Shown: positions 22,075-34,513 of the stretch, in pieces
Position numbering within the stretch: position 1 is the stretch's first letter
Layout of the letters: every line of letters begins with the position of its first letter
Made by a program: the position numbers and the translations under genes
Notes under the pieces: model-generated
The model's database searches: none
Told to the model about the DNA's origin: nothing
Seen by the model: only the letters and a program-made list of their open reading frames with translations
Source: Saccopteryx bilineata
Lineage: Eukaryota > Chordata > Mammalia > Chiroptera > Emballonuridae
Direction: 5' to 3'
Length of the DNA: 64,000 bases
Assembly (NCBI RefSeq): GCF_036850765.1
Contig: NC_089490.1
Location: 109,313,074 to 109,377,073 of the forward strand

Positions 22075-22837
22075 TTCCACAAGTTATTAACCAACTTCTT
22101 ATTGATGGAAATTTGAGTGTTGTCAGGCTATACTATTACAAACAATTGAAATAAATAAACTTGAATGTAACTTTTTCATGACTCCTGGCAAGACTGTAGA
22201 CTGAATTTCCAGAAATATAATTGTTGAGTCAAATGATTTGTGTCATTGTATGTAATAGGGGGATGAAGGAGTTGTTATTGAAGTTTTGATAGGTAGATTT
22301 TGTATATATTGACAAATATTGCTAACTATTAATTTTATGTCCAGCTAAATTCTCTTATTTTACAAAGTGATGTCTTGGTTGATTCTTGTATATTTTCTAG
22401 GTATAAACTTAACTCATTTTCAAATAATGATCACTTAACCTTTTCCCTATCTGCGTACTACCGCTATTTTATTTTACTTGCGTTGGCTGATACCTGTAGA
22501 ACCAACTTAGAAGTGAGGATAGCCTCTTTGTTCTATTTTTGTCCTACTATAAACAATATTTTCTTATTAAATATGGCATTGGCTTTCAGGAAAAAATATA
22601 TGTACTCATAAAATACTACATAATTATAAAACTACCCATTGTTTATTCTTTTCTTGGGTATTTTTATAAAGAGCAGATATTTAATTTTGTCAAATGTCTG
22701 CCCACATTTATGAAACTGAAACTAATTTGATCATGGTGTAAAACTGGTAATTTTTTAATGTGCTGCTGGATTATGTTTACTAACTTTTCATTATAATTTT
22801 CCTGCTATTTATAAGTGAGGTTAGTCTTTTTGTGTTG
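22075..22837. other. Intergenic, nothing recognised
   Basis: AT-rich, probably including unrecognised old repeats. No gene seen. Confidence 0.35.
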
Positions 22838-23180
22838 CTTTTTTTTTTTTTTTTTTTTTTTTACAGAGACAGAGAGTCAGAGAGAGGGATGGATAGAGAC
22901 AGACAGACAGGAAGGGAGAGAGATGAGAAGCATCAATCATTAGTTTTTTGTTGTGACACCTTAGTTGTTCATTGATTGCTTTCTCATATGTGCCCTGACC
23001 GTGGGGTTACAGCAGACTGAGTAACCCCTTGCTTGAGCCAGTGACCTTGGGTCCAAGCTGGTGAACCTTGCTCAAACCAGATGAGCCTACACTCAAGCTG
23101 ACGACTTCACGGTCTGGAACCTGGGTCCTTGGCATCCCAGTCCGACGCTCTATCCACTGCACCACTTCCCTGTCAGGCTT
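22838..23180 (-). mobile_element. Long tRNA-derived bat SINE (antisense)
   Basis: Plus strand shows poly(T), an ACAGAGACAGAGAG purine tract, GCTTTCTCATATGTGCC, repeated CC(A)AGTGACC-like phrases, and 'ACGCTCTATCCACTGCACCA', the reversed A-box side of the tRNA head. Same structure as 36868-37275. Confidence 0.75.
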
Positions 23181-24522
23181 TGTTACTTTTGCCAGGTTTG
23201 AATACTTATGCTATATTCAGTTAGTAAAAATAATTTTGTGTTACTTGTTTCTCTGTACTGAAGGAACATTACTGATATTACTAGAATTGGCATTGGCGCT
23301 TTGCTGTGAGAAACTGCTCACTAGTGCCATCTTAACTGTAATGTTTATTTAAGTAGTGTCCAGGCCCCAAATGTAGATGTTCTATGTATACCAAGATTTT
23401 ACACCTACATAAATTTACAAAGAAAGAGCCTCATTGCATTTTGGGTAAGAGTTATTCACTTGAACTCAGCACATGCTCAATTAGTGTTGCAGATGGGTAA
23501 ATGGAAAGAAAAGAAAAGAATGAATTACTGGTAGTATAGATGAAGAAGTAGTCATTTTAACATGATATTGACAAGGAATCTAAAGAAATCATGATATCAT
23601 CATGCAAAAAAAGAGAAATGTGAGTCACATATTTGTTAGTGAGTTCATAGCTTAATTTACAATCAAATTACTATGCCTAAAATGTTAATTAATAAAGATG
23701 TTTAACTTGGAAAATACTCTCTGATGAACTTTGAGAGACACAGCAATGTTTAAGTTATTTATCTTCCTAATAATAACCAGCAAAGGATAATCCAGCAAAG
23801 CATTCTGAAAATAATTGACAGAAAATCAAAAGATTGTAGGGCATTGAAATCCAAATGAAGAAATTCCTTCAAGAATGATTTTAAGAACAGATTGAGAAAA
23901 TATATCAGTTGTTTCTGCAAGACAGAATAAAAAGAGAACTGAGAATTAACCACTAAAATTGGCAACATGGACATCATTAGTGACTTTGCCAAAAACTCTT
24001 TAAGTCCAATGGTGAAGAAAGTCAAATGAGAGTGGATTTATGAAAGAATAAGAAAAAAAGAAGCAGAAGTAGTTAGGTTTGGACAAATATTGTGACAAAG
24101 GGAGAAAAAATATTAGGTGGCAGATAGAGGGAAATGTATAGTTAAGAATTTTATTTTTTCATAGGTGAAATATCTATTTATCTGCTGATGAGAATAATGA
24201 GTTAACAGGAGAAATTTTATGGTGCAGTAGAAAGGGGTGAGACCCTTTTCTGGTAATTTTAATAATGAAGTTCTTGAGTGGGCAAAAAGGGATAAGGTCT
24301 GGTACAAAAACAAAATCCCGGTTCAGATTTCGATGCACAGAACAGACAGCTCCACTGCAGGATAACACAGAGAGTGCGGAGCACACAGGCACTGGAGCAG
24401 ACGAGCTATAGTTTCTGTATTGGGGGAAGATGATCAAAACTTTGATTCTCACAGTGAAATAAGCAATGTCATTCATTGAGAGAAAACAAGAAGGAAGGCA
24501 TTTGGAATAGTGAAAAGATAAT
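23181..24522. other. Intergenic, nothing recognised
   Basis: No named repeat or gene; short ORFs only. Confidence 0.35.
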
Positions 24523-24540
24523 AAAAGATGTAAAACACTG

Positions 24541-24752
24541 GCCTGACCTGTGGTGGCACAGTGGATAAAATGACCTGGAAATGCTGAGGTCGCCGGTTCG
24601 AAACCCTGGGCTTGCCTGGTCAAGGCACATATGGGAGTTGATAATTCCAGCTCCTCCCCCCCTTCTCTCTCTCTGTCTCTCTCTTGTCTCTCTCTCTCTC
24701 CTCTCTAAAAATGAATAAATAAATAAATAATTTAAAAAATAAAATAAAATAA
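24541..24752 (+). mobile_element. tRNA-derived bat SINE (non-Rhin-1)
   Basis: Head GCCTGACCTGTGGTGGCACA with B-box GGTTCGAAACC, a CT-rich stretch and an AAATAAATAAATAA tail. Perfect 18-bp target duplicates AAAAGATGTAAAACACTG lie at 24523-24540 and 24753-24770, so the insertion is fairly young. Confidence 0.9.
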
Positions 24753-24770
24753 AAAAGATGTAAAACACTG

Positions 24771-25149
24771 ACCTGAGAGAATAGGAGAATGAAGTTATTT
24801 GAGCAATACAGTAGCACTGCAGGGTACAGTGTTTGTACCTAGTCCATGGTCAGGAATTTAAACCTGTCAATATATTCACACGTCTTTCACCAGTCATATT
24901 ATTTAATTTTGATAAAAGTGACAAAGATAAACTCCTCAGTGACAGAGATATATGGTTTTTGTTAACCACAAAACAGTGCCTGATACAAAGTACGCTTTCA
25001 AATATATGTGGACTGACTAAATATTACCCATCTTCTCCTCTTGATTGCTTTGCTGTCACATTATCTCCAGTACACAGTCCAGTGCCTGATTCATGGCAGG
25101 CCCTTAAATATTGACTAAATAAGTGAATTACCTGATTAATCAGTATCTT
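24771..25149. other. Intergenic, nothing recognised
   Basis: No recognisable element. The phrase CAGTGCCTGATTCATGGCAGG suggests decayed ancient repeat (L2/MIR age). Confidence 0.35.
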
Positions 25150-25960
25150 TTTTTCCTTTACTTCTGAACTTTATATCCAACTCCTGACCAAACGGCCTCA
25201 CTGCTTATCTCTCGAAAGCCTCAAATTCAACATATCTAAGATGACCTCCTTCTTTTTCTCAATCTGTTATAAACAAAATCATATATGTTTTTGAGAAATC
25301 TAGAGTCATCCTCTATCATCTCTAAAATGGAAAAATATATAACTTTTATAAATTTTTGAGAACATTAAGTGAAATAATCAAAACCGATAAGGATTACCAG
25401 CTCTTACAAGCTTTCAATGATTCTAAGATACACATCTTTTTAATCAGTATGTGTTTGACCATTAGATGAGCTTTTTTATTTAAGTAATGATTTTCTTTAT
25501 ATCAACGGTGTCTTACATGTAATAAAATGCAGTAAAATAACTTCCTTTTTAAATATGCTTGTTGATATTAAACTACTAATTGTTATGTACAGAATACTTC
25601 AAATTCATATTTTTCTCCCTCTCCCCACTGTCACAGCCCTACTTCAGTCCCGCATTTCTCTCATCTGATCATTGAAGGAGCTCCTGAATGATCTCCTTGC
25701 CCCTTACACTGCCCTTTTCCAACATTGCTCCATATTCCTACCAGAGTGATCATGTTTCTCCCATGCCTAACTATATAACTGCCTAAAGAATAAAATCTAA
25801 GTTCCTGCCTGTAACACACAAAGCTCTCTAACTCTCTCTAGTCTTACCCATAAGCCCCAGTCTGAACTCCTTCTGTACTTGGAAATCACCTAATACCCCA
25901 TGTTGTTTCACAACCCCGTGAACACAGTTTGGTCACACTAAACTATTGATTTAGAATATA
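25150..25960 (+). mobile_element. L2 LINE fragment
   Basis: Contains CTCAAATTCAACATATCTAA, CCAGAGTGATCATGTTTCTC, AAGAATAAAATCTAAGTTCC and ACACAAAGCTCTCTAACTC, in the order of the L2 3' region. Very old and non-coding. Confidence 0.7.
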
Positions 25961-26879
25961 TTTTGCAAATGTCGGTGTATCAACTAAGAATCCTTCTGGC
26001 AATCAATAACAGAAAAGCAGCTAAAATTTACTTAAACAAGCGAGGAAGGAGTGCACAGGTTGACATTCCAAGGTTGATACAATTGCCCAATAATGCTGGC
26101 AAAGATGAAGGCCCTTTCTCTCTTTTGACTTACTTAGCATGCAGATTTACATCCTTCTGCTGCTGTTCCATCATCTCAAGATGATCATTGAAACTTCAAG
26201 CATTAAATCAATTTTCCATGCAAGAGCAATGAATAAAGACATTTAATGCTGCACTCATGGAAACTTTCTTTTTAAGACAGCAAAAGTTTTCCATAAGCCC
26301 ACACAGAAGTTCTCCATTCATATGTCACTGGCCAGACTAGGTCAAATAGCCACCTATACCTTAAAGGCGGAAAGGGAGAAGAATGCTGTGTAGGTAGTTA
26401 AGCCAGTGATCAGTGTCTGCCATACTCTGCTCAGCTAGTACCTTCTTAATTATGTCTTAAAAATTTAGAAAATTTCTATGTATTTTTCCTTCCACACTAA
26501 ATGAATATTTAGTAAGCACCTAGTATACATACCAGGTACTATTCTAGGCATTGGGAATACAGCAATGAACAAAATCTTTTCTCTTGTGAAATTTTCATTC
26601 TAATATTAACCCTTTGACTCAATATTTCTGCTTCTAGTAATTTACCTTACAGAATACTCTTCAAAGATAAGAATGTTCATTGATACAGTAACTAGAATAA
26701 CAAAAATACTATTTAAATATTTACATAATGATTATTAATTATAATATATAAGATAATTATTGAAAAGAATATATATCTCTTAATATAGATATATATGCTG
26801 AAATGGAAAATTATCTCCTATATATATTAATTTAAAAAACTACAGAGCAAAATGTATAGTACAATAAAATCACACTATA
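25961..26879. other. Intergenic, mostly unassigned
   Basis: A stretch around 26510-26600 (AAGCACCTAGTATACATACC, ATTGGGAATACAGCAATGAA) resembles an ancient mammalian interspersed repeat. The rest is AT-rich and unassigned. Confidence 0.4.
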
Positions 26880-27106
26880 AAAAAATCTTAAAATTTATGT
26901 GAAATCTCAAGGGACTCTGAATAGCCAAAACGATTTTGAAAAAAAAAAGTTGAAGGATCCTCACTTCTTATTTTCAAAACATTACAAAGTGACAGTAAAC
27001 AAAACTGTGTTATTGGAATAAAGATAGATAAAGAAATTAATGGAAGAAACAAAGCAGTGTGTTATTGGTATAAAGACAAAGAAATGAATGGAAGAAAATA
27101 GAAAGC
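26880..27106 (+). mobile_element. Older L1 ORF2, left half of a split copy
   Basis: Decayed L1 ORF2 C-terminal text (CATTACAAAGTGACAGTAAAC, TGTGTTATTGGAATAAAG). It is cut at 27106 and resumes at 36235 after the inserted young L1. Its last bases AGAAAATAGAAAGC are the target duplicate. Confidence 0.75.
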
Positions 27107-27544
27107 TGGAGATGACATCAGAGTAATGGCGCAGTAGGAAGCGATACCGATAAATCTCCCCCAAAACTCAACAAGATCTTCAACCAGAAACAGAAAAACC
27201 TATCCTTGGAGCCTCCAGATGTTTCGCAATACACCCGAAGATATGGTCGAGCGAAAAATTGGCTAAATATATCATCAAACCCCGAAGGAAATAGGGAGTA
27301 AGAAATGCTCCACCTTCCTCACTAACCTAAACAGGGCGGCTTTCACTGGGAACTGAGAATATAGAAACTAAGGCAGGCAAAGGGGGTGAATAGATCCAGG
27401 CCGCGGCAAAAACGGCCGAACTAGGCTGTGGCACAGAGATCCAAGCCGAGGAAAAACTATTCCTGTGGCAACCCAGGCAATACAAGCTAACACTCACGCC
27501 AAACCCAAACAAAGAAAGACAAGCGGGGCAGCCATTTTCCCAGA

Positions 27545-28380
27545 TCTCCAGGTCAGCGCGCGCAGATAGTGGGCGAGAGATTCCTTCCAAAGCCCCGGGA
27601 GTGCACGCCCGTGTTGTCCCACAGAGAGGCAGAGTCAGAGGCCTTTGTGTGGGCCGAAAGCAGAATCTCTGGACAGCCCCAGCACCCTGGGAAAGCCGCA
27701 CACGGGGAGGGAGCGAGAACTAATTCCAACGCTGGAACTTTTCCATGCGGGAGGGGGACTCACTCAGAGGGTGAGGCGGCCGGCCTGATATCCTGGTTGG
27801 CGCACACGGAGAGTGGGCAAGAGATTCCTCCAAGCACCTCAGGAGTGGGCGCCCATGTTGTCCCACAGAGGGGCAGAGTCAGAAGCCTCTGTGTGGGCCA
27901 AAAGCGGAATCTCCGGACCGCCCCAGCGCCCTGGGAAAGCCGCTCAAGGGGAGGGAGCAAGAGCCAATTCCAATGCTGGAACTTTTCCGTGTGGGTGGGG
28001 GTTTCACTCAGAAGGTGAGGTGGCCAGCCTGATATCCTGGTCTGCGTGCACAGATAGTGAGTAGGAGATTCCTCCGAGTGCCTCAGCAGTGCCTGACCAT
28101 GTTATCCCACAGAGGGGCAGAGTCAGGGGCCTTTGTGTGGGCCAAAAGTGGAATCTCGGGCAGCCCCAGCGCCCTGGGAAAGCCACGCAAGGGGAGGGAG
28201 CGAGAGCCAATTCCAACGCTGGAACTTTTCCGTGCAGGTGGGGGTTTCACTCAGAGTGTGAAACTGTTGGCCTGATATCCTGGTCTGCACGCACAGATAG
28301 TGGGCGAGAGATTCCTCCAAGTGCCTTGGCAGTGCGCACCCGTGTTATCCCACAGAGTGGCAGAGCCAGAGGTCTTTGAG
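27545..28380 (+). repeat. Tandem ~244-bp monomers in the L1 5' UTR
   Basis: A GC-rich unit repeats about 3.4 times. The GGCAGAG marker recurs at 27628, 27872, 28116 and 28359 (spacing 244, 244, 243). Each unit carries GATATCCTGG, an AGATAGTGGGCGAGAGATTCC-like phrase, CCCACAGAG, GGGAAAGCC and TTCCAACGCTGGAACTTTTCC. By analogy with mouse L1 monomers this should be the promoter. Long ORFs on both strands here come from the repetition and are not protein genes. Confidence 0.85.
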
Positions 28381-28670
28381 TTAGCGGAAGCCCTGCCTGA
28401 TTATACTAGCAGCTCTGACTGACTGAGCCTTACCCAGAGCCTTGTGCTGAGTGGGAATAGAGTGGGGAGTTGCCAGCTCTTTGAGCCTCTTGCTATCCAG
28501 GCAGAGGCAGCAGCAACCCCATAGCTGGATTATCAGGCTACTAATTGAGGAAGGAAAGACTAGGAGAAAGGCTCCAGGAACAAGGACTCTCTCACTGGCG
28601 GAGCTTATAAATGCTAATGAGCCTTGACTGCCAACGAGACTGAAGCACAATACACAACATCGCCATAGAG

Positions 28671-29005
28671 CAGGGGTCCCCAAACTTTTTACACAGGGGG
28701 CCAGTTCACTGTCCCTCAGATCATTGGAGGGCCAGGCTATAAAAAAAACTGTGAACAAATCCCTATGCACACTGCACATATCTTGTTTTAAAGTAAAAAA
28801 AAAAAAAAAAAGGGAACAAATACAATATTTAAAATAAAGAACAAGTAAATTTAAATCAACAAACTGACCAGTATTCCAATGGGAACTATGCTCCTCTCAC
28901 TGACCACCAATGAAAGAGGTGCCCCTTCTGGAAGTGCGGCAGAGGCCGGATAAATGGCCTCAGGGGGTCGCATGCGGCCCACGGGCTGTAGTTTGGGGAC
29001 CCCTG
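28671..29005 (+). mobile_element. Non-autonomous hAT transposon, 335 bp
   Basis: Ends CAGGGGTCCCCAAAC and GTTTGGGGACCCCTG are perfect inverted copies. The 8-bp target duplicate CCATAGAG is identical on both sides (28663-28670 and 29006-29013). Inserted in the L1 5' UTR, so younger than L1 copy A. Confidence 0.93.
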
Positions 29006-30147
29006 CCATAGAGACTTATCAACTGCAAACCTCTACCTGAGCGTGCCAAACGGGCAGAACCCGAGGTACAGAGTCACTGACCAGGAAGAGGGAAAGAAAA
29101 GAAAAAGCAAGAAAACAACCTCTCAAAATCAAGAATAATAAGCAGACTTTATAGCCTATCCCATTTTTATATTTGTTCATTTGTTTCTCTTATCTTCATT
29201 CTTGATATTTTTTATTCCTCCTCCAATTTGGTTGTTTAACTCTCTGCTGGACTTACTCTCTCCTCACCTTGAACTACACTACCCATAAGTGTTACATCTC
29301 CCATTATCTTTTCTTTCCTCTTCCTTTCTCAATATGAGGGTTGCACTCCAAAACCCTTAACTCTCTCTCTCTCTCTCTCCTCTTTTTTCTTTTTTCTTCT
29401 TTTAGTGATTTCCTCTTTTCTCTCTCTCTCTCTTTTCTCCCTCTATATTAGTTTCTTCCTTTCTCCTTTATGTCTCCTCTCATTGAAACCTCAATAACGA
29501 ACAATATATTATCTGAGACTCAAACTTATGTTTGTGGCATTTTGGGGGGTTTTTACTTCACCTTTTTAACACACTAGCAGTGCTCCCATCCCTGGCTCTC
29601 CATTTTATCTAGTTCTTGTTCCACTAAATACAATAGTAATTTTTTAATTTGTTCTCCCCATTTTCCTGTTTCCCCCTTATTCCTCTCATCATAACTCTTA
29701 GTCAACGAACACCTAAAAGCAAATCATTTTATTCTTGACACAATTTTTTTTCTTATTTGCTTTTTGTGGATCCATACGCTCTTTTTTTCTTTTTCTTTTT
29801 CTGTTTTTTTTTTTTTTGCCCCTTTATTACTTCTCCCCAATTCAGGCCCTCCATTACATGCATTGTTTGTTCTATTTACTACAATATAATTCACAGTTCA
29901 CCACAGGATTGTCTCAAGAAAGAGGGGAGAGGAGAGGAGAAGAAAAAAGGAGGAAGGGGAATAATTTTCTTTTTTTTTAATTTTTATTTTATTTTATTTT
30001 TCTTTATTTCATTATTAATTTTTTTGAAAAAAACAACTTTTCGATTTTTTATTTTTTTAACTTTTTATTCTTTATTAAATCTTATTAATACTATCAACAA
30101 AACCAGCCTCAGATGCCATTAAGGAAGAGAAAATCAAATCAAATATC

Positions 30148-31130
30148 ATGGATACAAAAGAAAGAGAGGTAACACAGCTAGATGAGGAAAAATCTATGGA
30201 GAAAAAATTTAATATATTGGAAACCTTGGAGCTAAATGACAGAGAATTCAAGATAGAAATCCTAAAAATCCTTTGAGATATACAAGAAAAAACAGAAAGG
30301 CAATTTAGGGAGCTCAGAAAACAACTCAACAAACACAAAGAATATATTTCCAAGGAAATTGAAACTATAAAAACAAATCAAACAGAGATGAAAACCTCAA
30401 TTCACGAGCTGAAAAATGAGGTAACAAGCTTAGCTAATAGAGCAGGCCAGATAGAAGAGAGGATTAGTGAAATAGAAGACAAGCAACTTGAGGAACAACA
30501 GAGAGAAGAAGAAAGAGACTCAAAAATTTAAAAAAATGAGTTAGCCCTACAAGAATTATCTGATTCCATCAAAAAGAATAACATAAGAATAATAGGTATA
30601 TCAGAGGAAGAAGAGAGAGAAAATGGAATGGAGAACATACTCAAACAAATAATAATGAGAACTTCCCAAGCTTGTGGAAAGAACTAAAGCCTCAAATTCA
30701 AGAAGCAAACAGAACTCTGAGTTTTGTTAACCCCAACAAACCTACTCCAAGGCATATCATAATGAAATTGGCACAAACCAACAGCAAAGAAAAAATTCTC
30801 AAGGCAGCCAGGGAAAAGAAGAATACAACATATAAAGGAAGGCCCATTAGATTATCATCAGATTTCTCAGCAGAAACTCTACAAGCTAGAAGAGAGTAGA
30901 CCCCAATATTTAAAGTCCTGAAAGAGAGGAACTTTCAGCCACGAATACTATACCCATCAAAGCTATCGTTTAAATATGAAAAAGAAATAAAAACATTCAC
31001 AGATACAGAGAAGATGAGGGAATTTATCATCAGAAAACCCCCACTCCAGGGATTACTAAAGGGGGTTCTCCAATCAGATACAAAGAAAAAAAAAAAAAAC
31101 AAAGCCACAAGTAAAAGCTCCAAGAAGAAC
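30148..31130 (+). pseudogene. L1 ORF1 (copy A), broken
   Basis: From ATG at 30148 (MDTKEREVTQLDEEKSMEKK) a heptad-rich coiled coil runs to about 30530. A TGA at ~30274 and a TAA at ~30528 interrupt it. The RRM and C-terminal domain follow (NNIRIIGISEEEE; KPTPRHIIMKLAQ; KNTTYKGRPIRLSSDFSAET). This is the nucleic-acid chaperone ORF1p of L1. The end is approximate because frame shifts occur after 30899. Confidence 0.8.
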
Positions 31131-33293
31131 ACAATAAAACCAAATTTAAACTGTGACAACAACAAAAAGAAAGGGGGGAGAGGATGGAGGTTAACAGTAG
31201 AAAAGGACGATGGAGTGCAAAAGGACTCACAAAATAGTGCACTACAATGAACAGAGTAGAAACCCTTTTCATTACTTAAAGGTAAGCACCATTGAAAAAA
31301 ACCACCACAGAAGCACATGAGATAAAAAAGATAGCAACAGAGGAAAGATGTATGGAATACAACCAAATAAAAACAAAAGATAGAAAAACGAAAGAGAAGG
31401 ATCAAACAAGACACAAAACTAACAGAAAGCAATCTATAAAATGGCAATAGGGAAGTCACAAGTGTCAATAATTATACTAAATGTAAACAGATTAAACTCA
31501 TCAATAAAAAGGCACAGATTAGCAGAATGGATTAAAAAATAAAATCCAACTGTATGCTGCCTATAGGAAACTCACCTAAGTAACAAGGATAAAAACAAAT
31601 TCAAACTGAAAGGCTGGAAAACAATACTCCAAGCAAATAACATCCACAAAAAAGCAGGCGTAGCAATACTCATATCTGATAATACTGACTACAAGACAGC
31701 AAAAGTACTCAGAGACAAAAATGGCCATTTCATAATGGCTAAGGGGACACTGAATCAAGAAGACATAACAATTCTCAATATATATGCACCAAAACAAAGA
31801 GCACCAAAATATATAAGACAGCTACTTATTGACCTTAAAACAAAAACTGACAAAAATATAATCATACTTGGAGACCTCAATACACCACTGATGGCTCTAG
31901 ATTGGTCATCCAAACAGAGAATCAACAAAGATATAGTGGCCTTAAACAAAACACTAGAGCACATGGATATGATAGACATCTACAGGACATTCCATCCCAA
32001 AGTGACTGAGTACACATTTTTCTCCAGTGTACATGGATCATTCTCAAGAATTGACCATATGTTGGGCCACAAAAACAACATCAGCAAATTCAGAAAAATC
32101 GAAGTTGTACCAAGCATATTTTCTGATCATAAAGCTTTGAAACTAGAATTCAACTGCAAAAAAAAGGGAAAAAATCCCACAAAAATGTGGAAACTAAACA
32201 ACATACTTTAAAAAAATGAATGGGTCAAAGAAGAAATAAGTGCAGAGATCAAAAGATATATACAGACTAATGAAAATGACAATATGGCATATCAGAATCT
32301 ATGGGATGCAGCAAAAGCAGTGATAAGAGGGAAGTTCATATCACTTCAGGCATATATGAACAAACAAGAGAGAGCCCAAGTGAACCACTTAACTTGACAC
32401 CTTAAGAAACTAGAAAAAGAAGAACAAAGACAACCCAAAACCAGCTGAAGAAAGGAGATAATAAAAATCAGAGCAGAAATAAATGAAATAGAGAACAGAA
32501 AAACTATAGAAAAAATTAATAGAACAAGGAGCTGGTTCTTTGAAAACATCAACAAAATTGACAAACCCTTGGCAAGACTTACCAAGGAAAAAAGAGAAAG
32601 AACTCATATAAACAAAATCCAAAATGAAAGAGGAGAAATCACCACGGATACCGTAGATATACAAAGAATTATTGTAGATTATGAAAAACTTTATGCCACT
32701 AAATTCAACAATCTAGAAGAAATGGATAAATTCCTAGAACAATACAACCTTCCTAGACTGAGTCAAGAAGAAGCAGAAAGCCTAAACAGACCTATTAATA
32801 GAGAAGAAATAGAAAAAACCATTAAAAACCTCCCCAAAAATAAAAGTCCAGGCCCAGACAGCTATACCAGCGAATTTTATCAAACATTCAAAGAAGACTT
32901 GGTTCCTATTCTACTCAAAGTCTTCCAAAAAATTGAAGAAGAAGCAATACTTCCAAACACATTTTATGAGGCCAACATAACCCTCATACCAAAACCAGGC
33001 AAGGATGGCACAAAAAAAGAAAACTACAGACCAATATCTCTAATGAATACAGATGCTAAAATACTAAACAAAATACTAGCAAATCAAATACAACAACATA
33101 TTAGAAAGATAATACATCATGATCAAGTGGGAGTCATCCCAGAATCTCAAGGATGGTTCAACATACGTAAAACGGTTACCGTAATACACCATATCAACAA
33201 AACAAAGAACAAAAACCACATGATCTTATCAATAGACGCAGAAAAGGCTTTCGATAAAATACAACACAATTTTATGTTTAAGACTCTCAACAA

Positions 33294-33561
33294 GACTAAG
33301 AGACATGGACAAGAGTGTGGTGGTTACCAAGGGTGGGGGGGGAGGGAGGACATGGGAGGGAGGGAGGGAGAGAGTTAGGGGGAGGGGGAGGGGCACAGAG
33401 AACTAGATAGAGGGTGTCGGAGGACAATCTGACTTTGGGCGAGGGGTTTGCAACATAATTTGATGACAAAATAACCTAGACATGTTTTCTTTGAATATAT
33501 GTACCCTGATTTATTAATGTCATCCCATTACCATTAATAAAAATTTATTAAAAAAAAAAAA
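33294..33561 (+). mobile_element. 5'-truncated L1 3' UTR inserted in L1 ORF2
   Basis: Identical in type to the 3' end of the host L1 (GAGACATGGACAAGAGTGTG, G-rich tract, TTTCTTTGAATATATGTACC, poly-A). A 14-bp target duplicate AAGACTCTCAACAA flanks it at 33280-33293 and 33562-33575. A textbook truncated retrotransposition event. Confidence 0.93.
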
Positions 33562-34110
33562 AAGACTCTCAACAAAAAGGGTATAGAAAAAAAATATCTC
33601 AACATGATAAAGGCCATATATGATAAACCATCAGCTAACATCATATTAAATGGCACTAAACTGAAGGCTTTCCCCCTTAAATCAGGAACAAGACAGGGTT
33701 GTCCACTCTCTCCACTCTTATTTAATGTGGTACTAGAGGTTCTAGCCAGAGCAATCAGACAAGACAAAGAAATAAAAGGCATCCATATCGGAATAGAAGT
33801 AAAGGTATCACTTTTTGCAGATGATATGATCCTATACATCGAAAACCCCAAAGAATCCACAAAAAGACTACTAGAAACAATAAGCCAATACAGTAAGGTC
33901 ACAGGATACAAAATTAACATACAGAAGTCAATACCCTTTTTATATGCCAACAATGAAACAATTGAGAACAAACTCAAAAGAATAATCCCCTTCACAATTG
34001 CAACAAAAAAAAATAAAATACTTAGAAATAAATATAACAAAGAATGTAAAGGACTTATATAATGAAAACTATAAACCATTGTTAAGGGAAATCAAAAAAG
34101 ATATAATGAG

Positions 34111-34513
34111 GCCCTGGCCAGTTGACTCAGCAGTAGAGCGTCGGCCTGGCGTGCGGGGGACCCGGGTTCGATTCCTGGCCAAGGCACATAGGAGAAGTGC
34201 CCATTTGATTCTCCACCCCCCCTCCTTCCTCTCTGTCTCTCTCTTCCCCTCCCGCAGCCAAGGCTCCATTGGACAAGGATGGCCCGGGCACTGGGAATGG
34301 CTCCTTGGCCTTTGCCCCAGGCGCTAGAGTGGCTCTGGTCGCAGCAGAGCAACGCCCTGGAGGGGCAGAGCATCAGCCCCTGGTGGGCAGAGTGTCGCCC
34401 CTGGTGGGCGTGCTGGGTGGATCCCGGTCGGGCGCATGCGGGAGTCTGTCTGACTATCTCTCCCTGTTTCCAGCTTCAGAAAAATACAAAAAAAAAGAGA
34501 AAGTTAAAAAAAA
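34111..34513 (+). mobile_element. Rhin-1 SINE inserted in L1 ORF2
   Basis: Full head and body as at 21233, with an extra CGCCCCTGGTGGGC repeat. Target duplicate AAAGATATAATGAG (ends at 34110; repeats up to 34530). Later than L1 copy A. Confidence 0.93.

Noticed and set aside
27569..28379. 149-codon and related ORFs with repeated peptide units
   Set aside because: Open frames produced by the 244-bp L1 promoter monomers, on both strands and in several frames.
27545..28380. CRISPR-like array
   Set aside because: Units are ~244 bp without short repeat/spacer organisation, in a mammalian L1 5' UTR.
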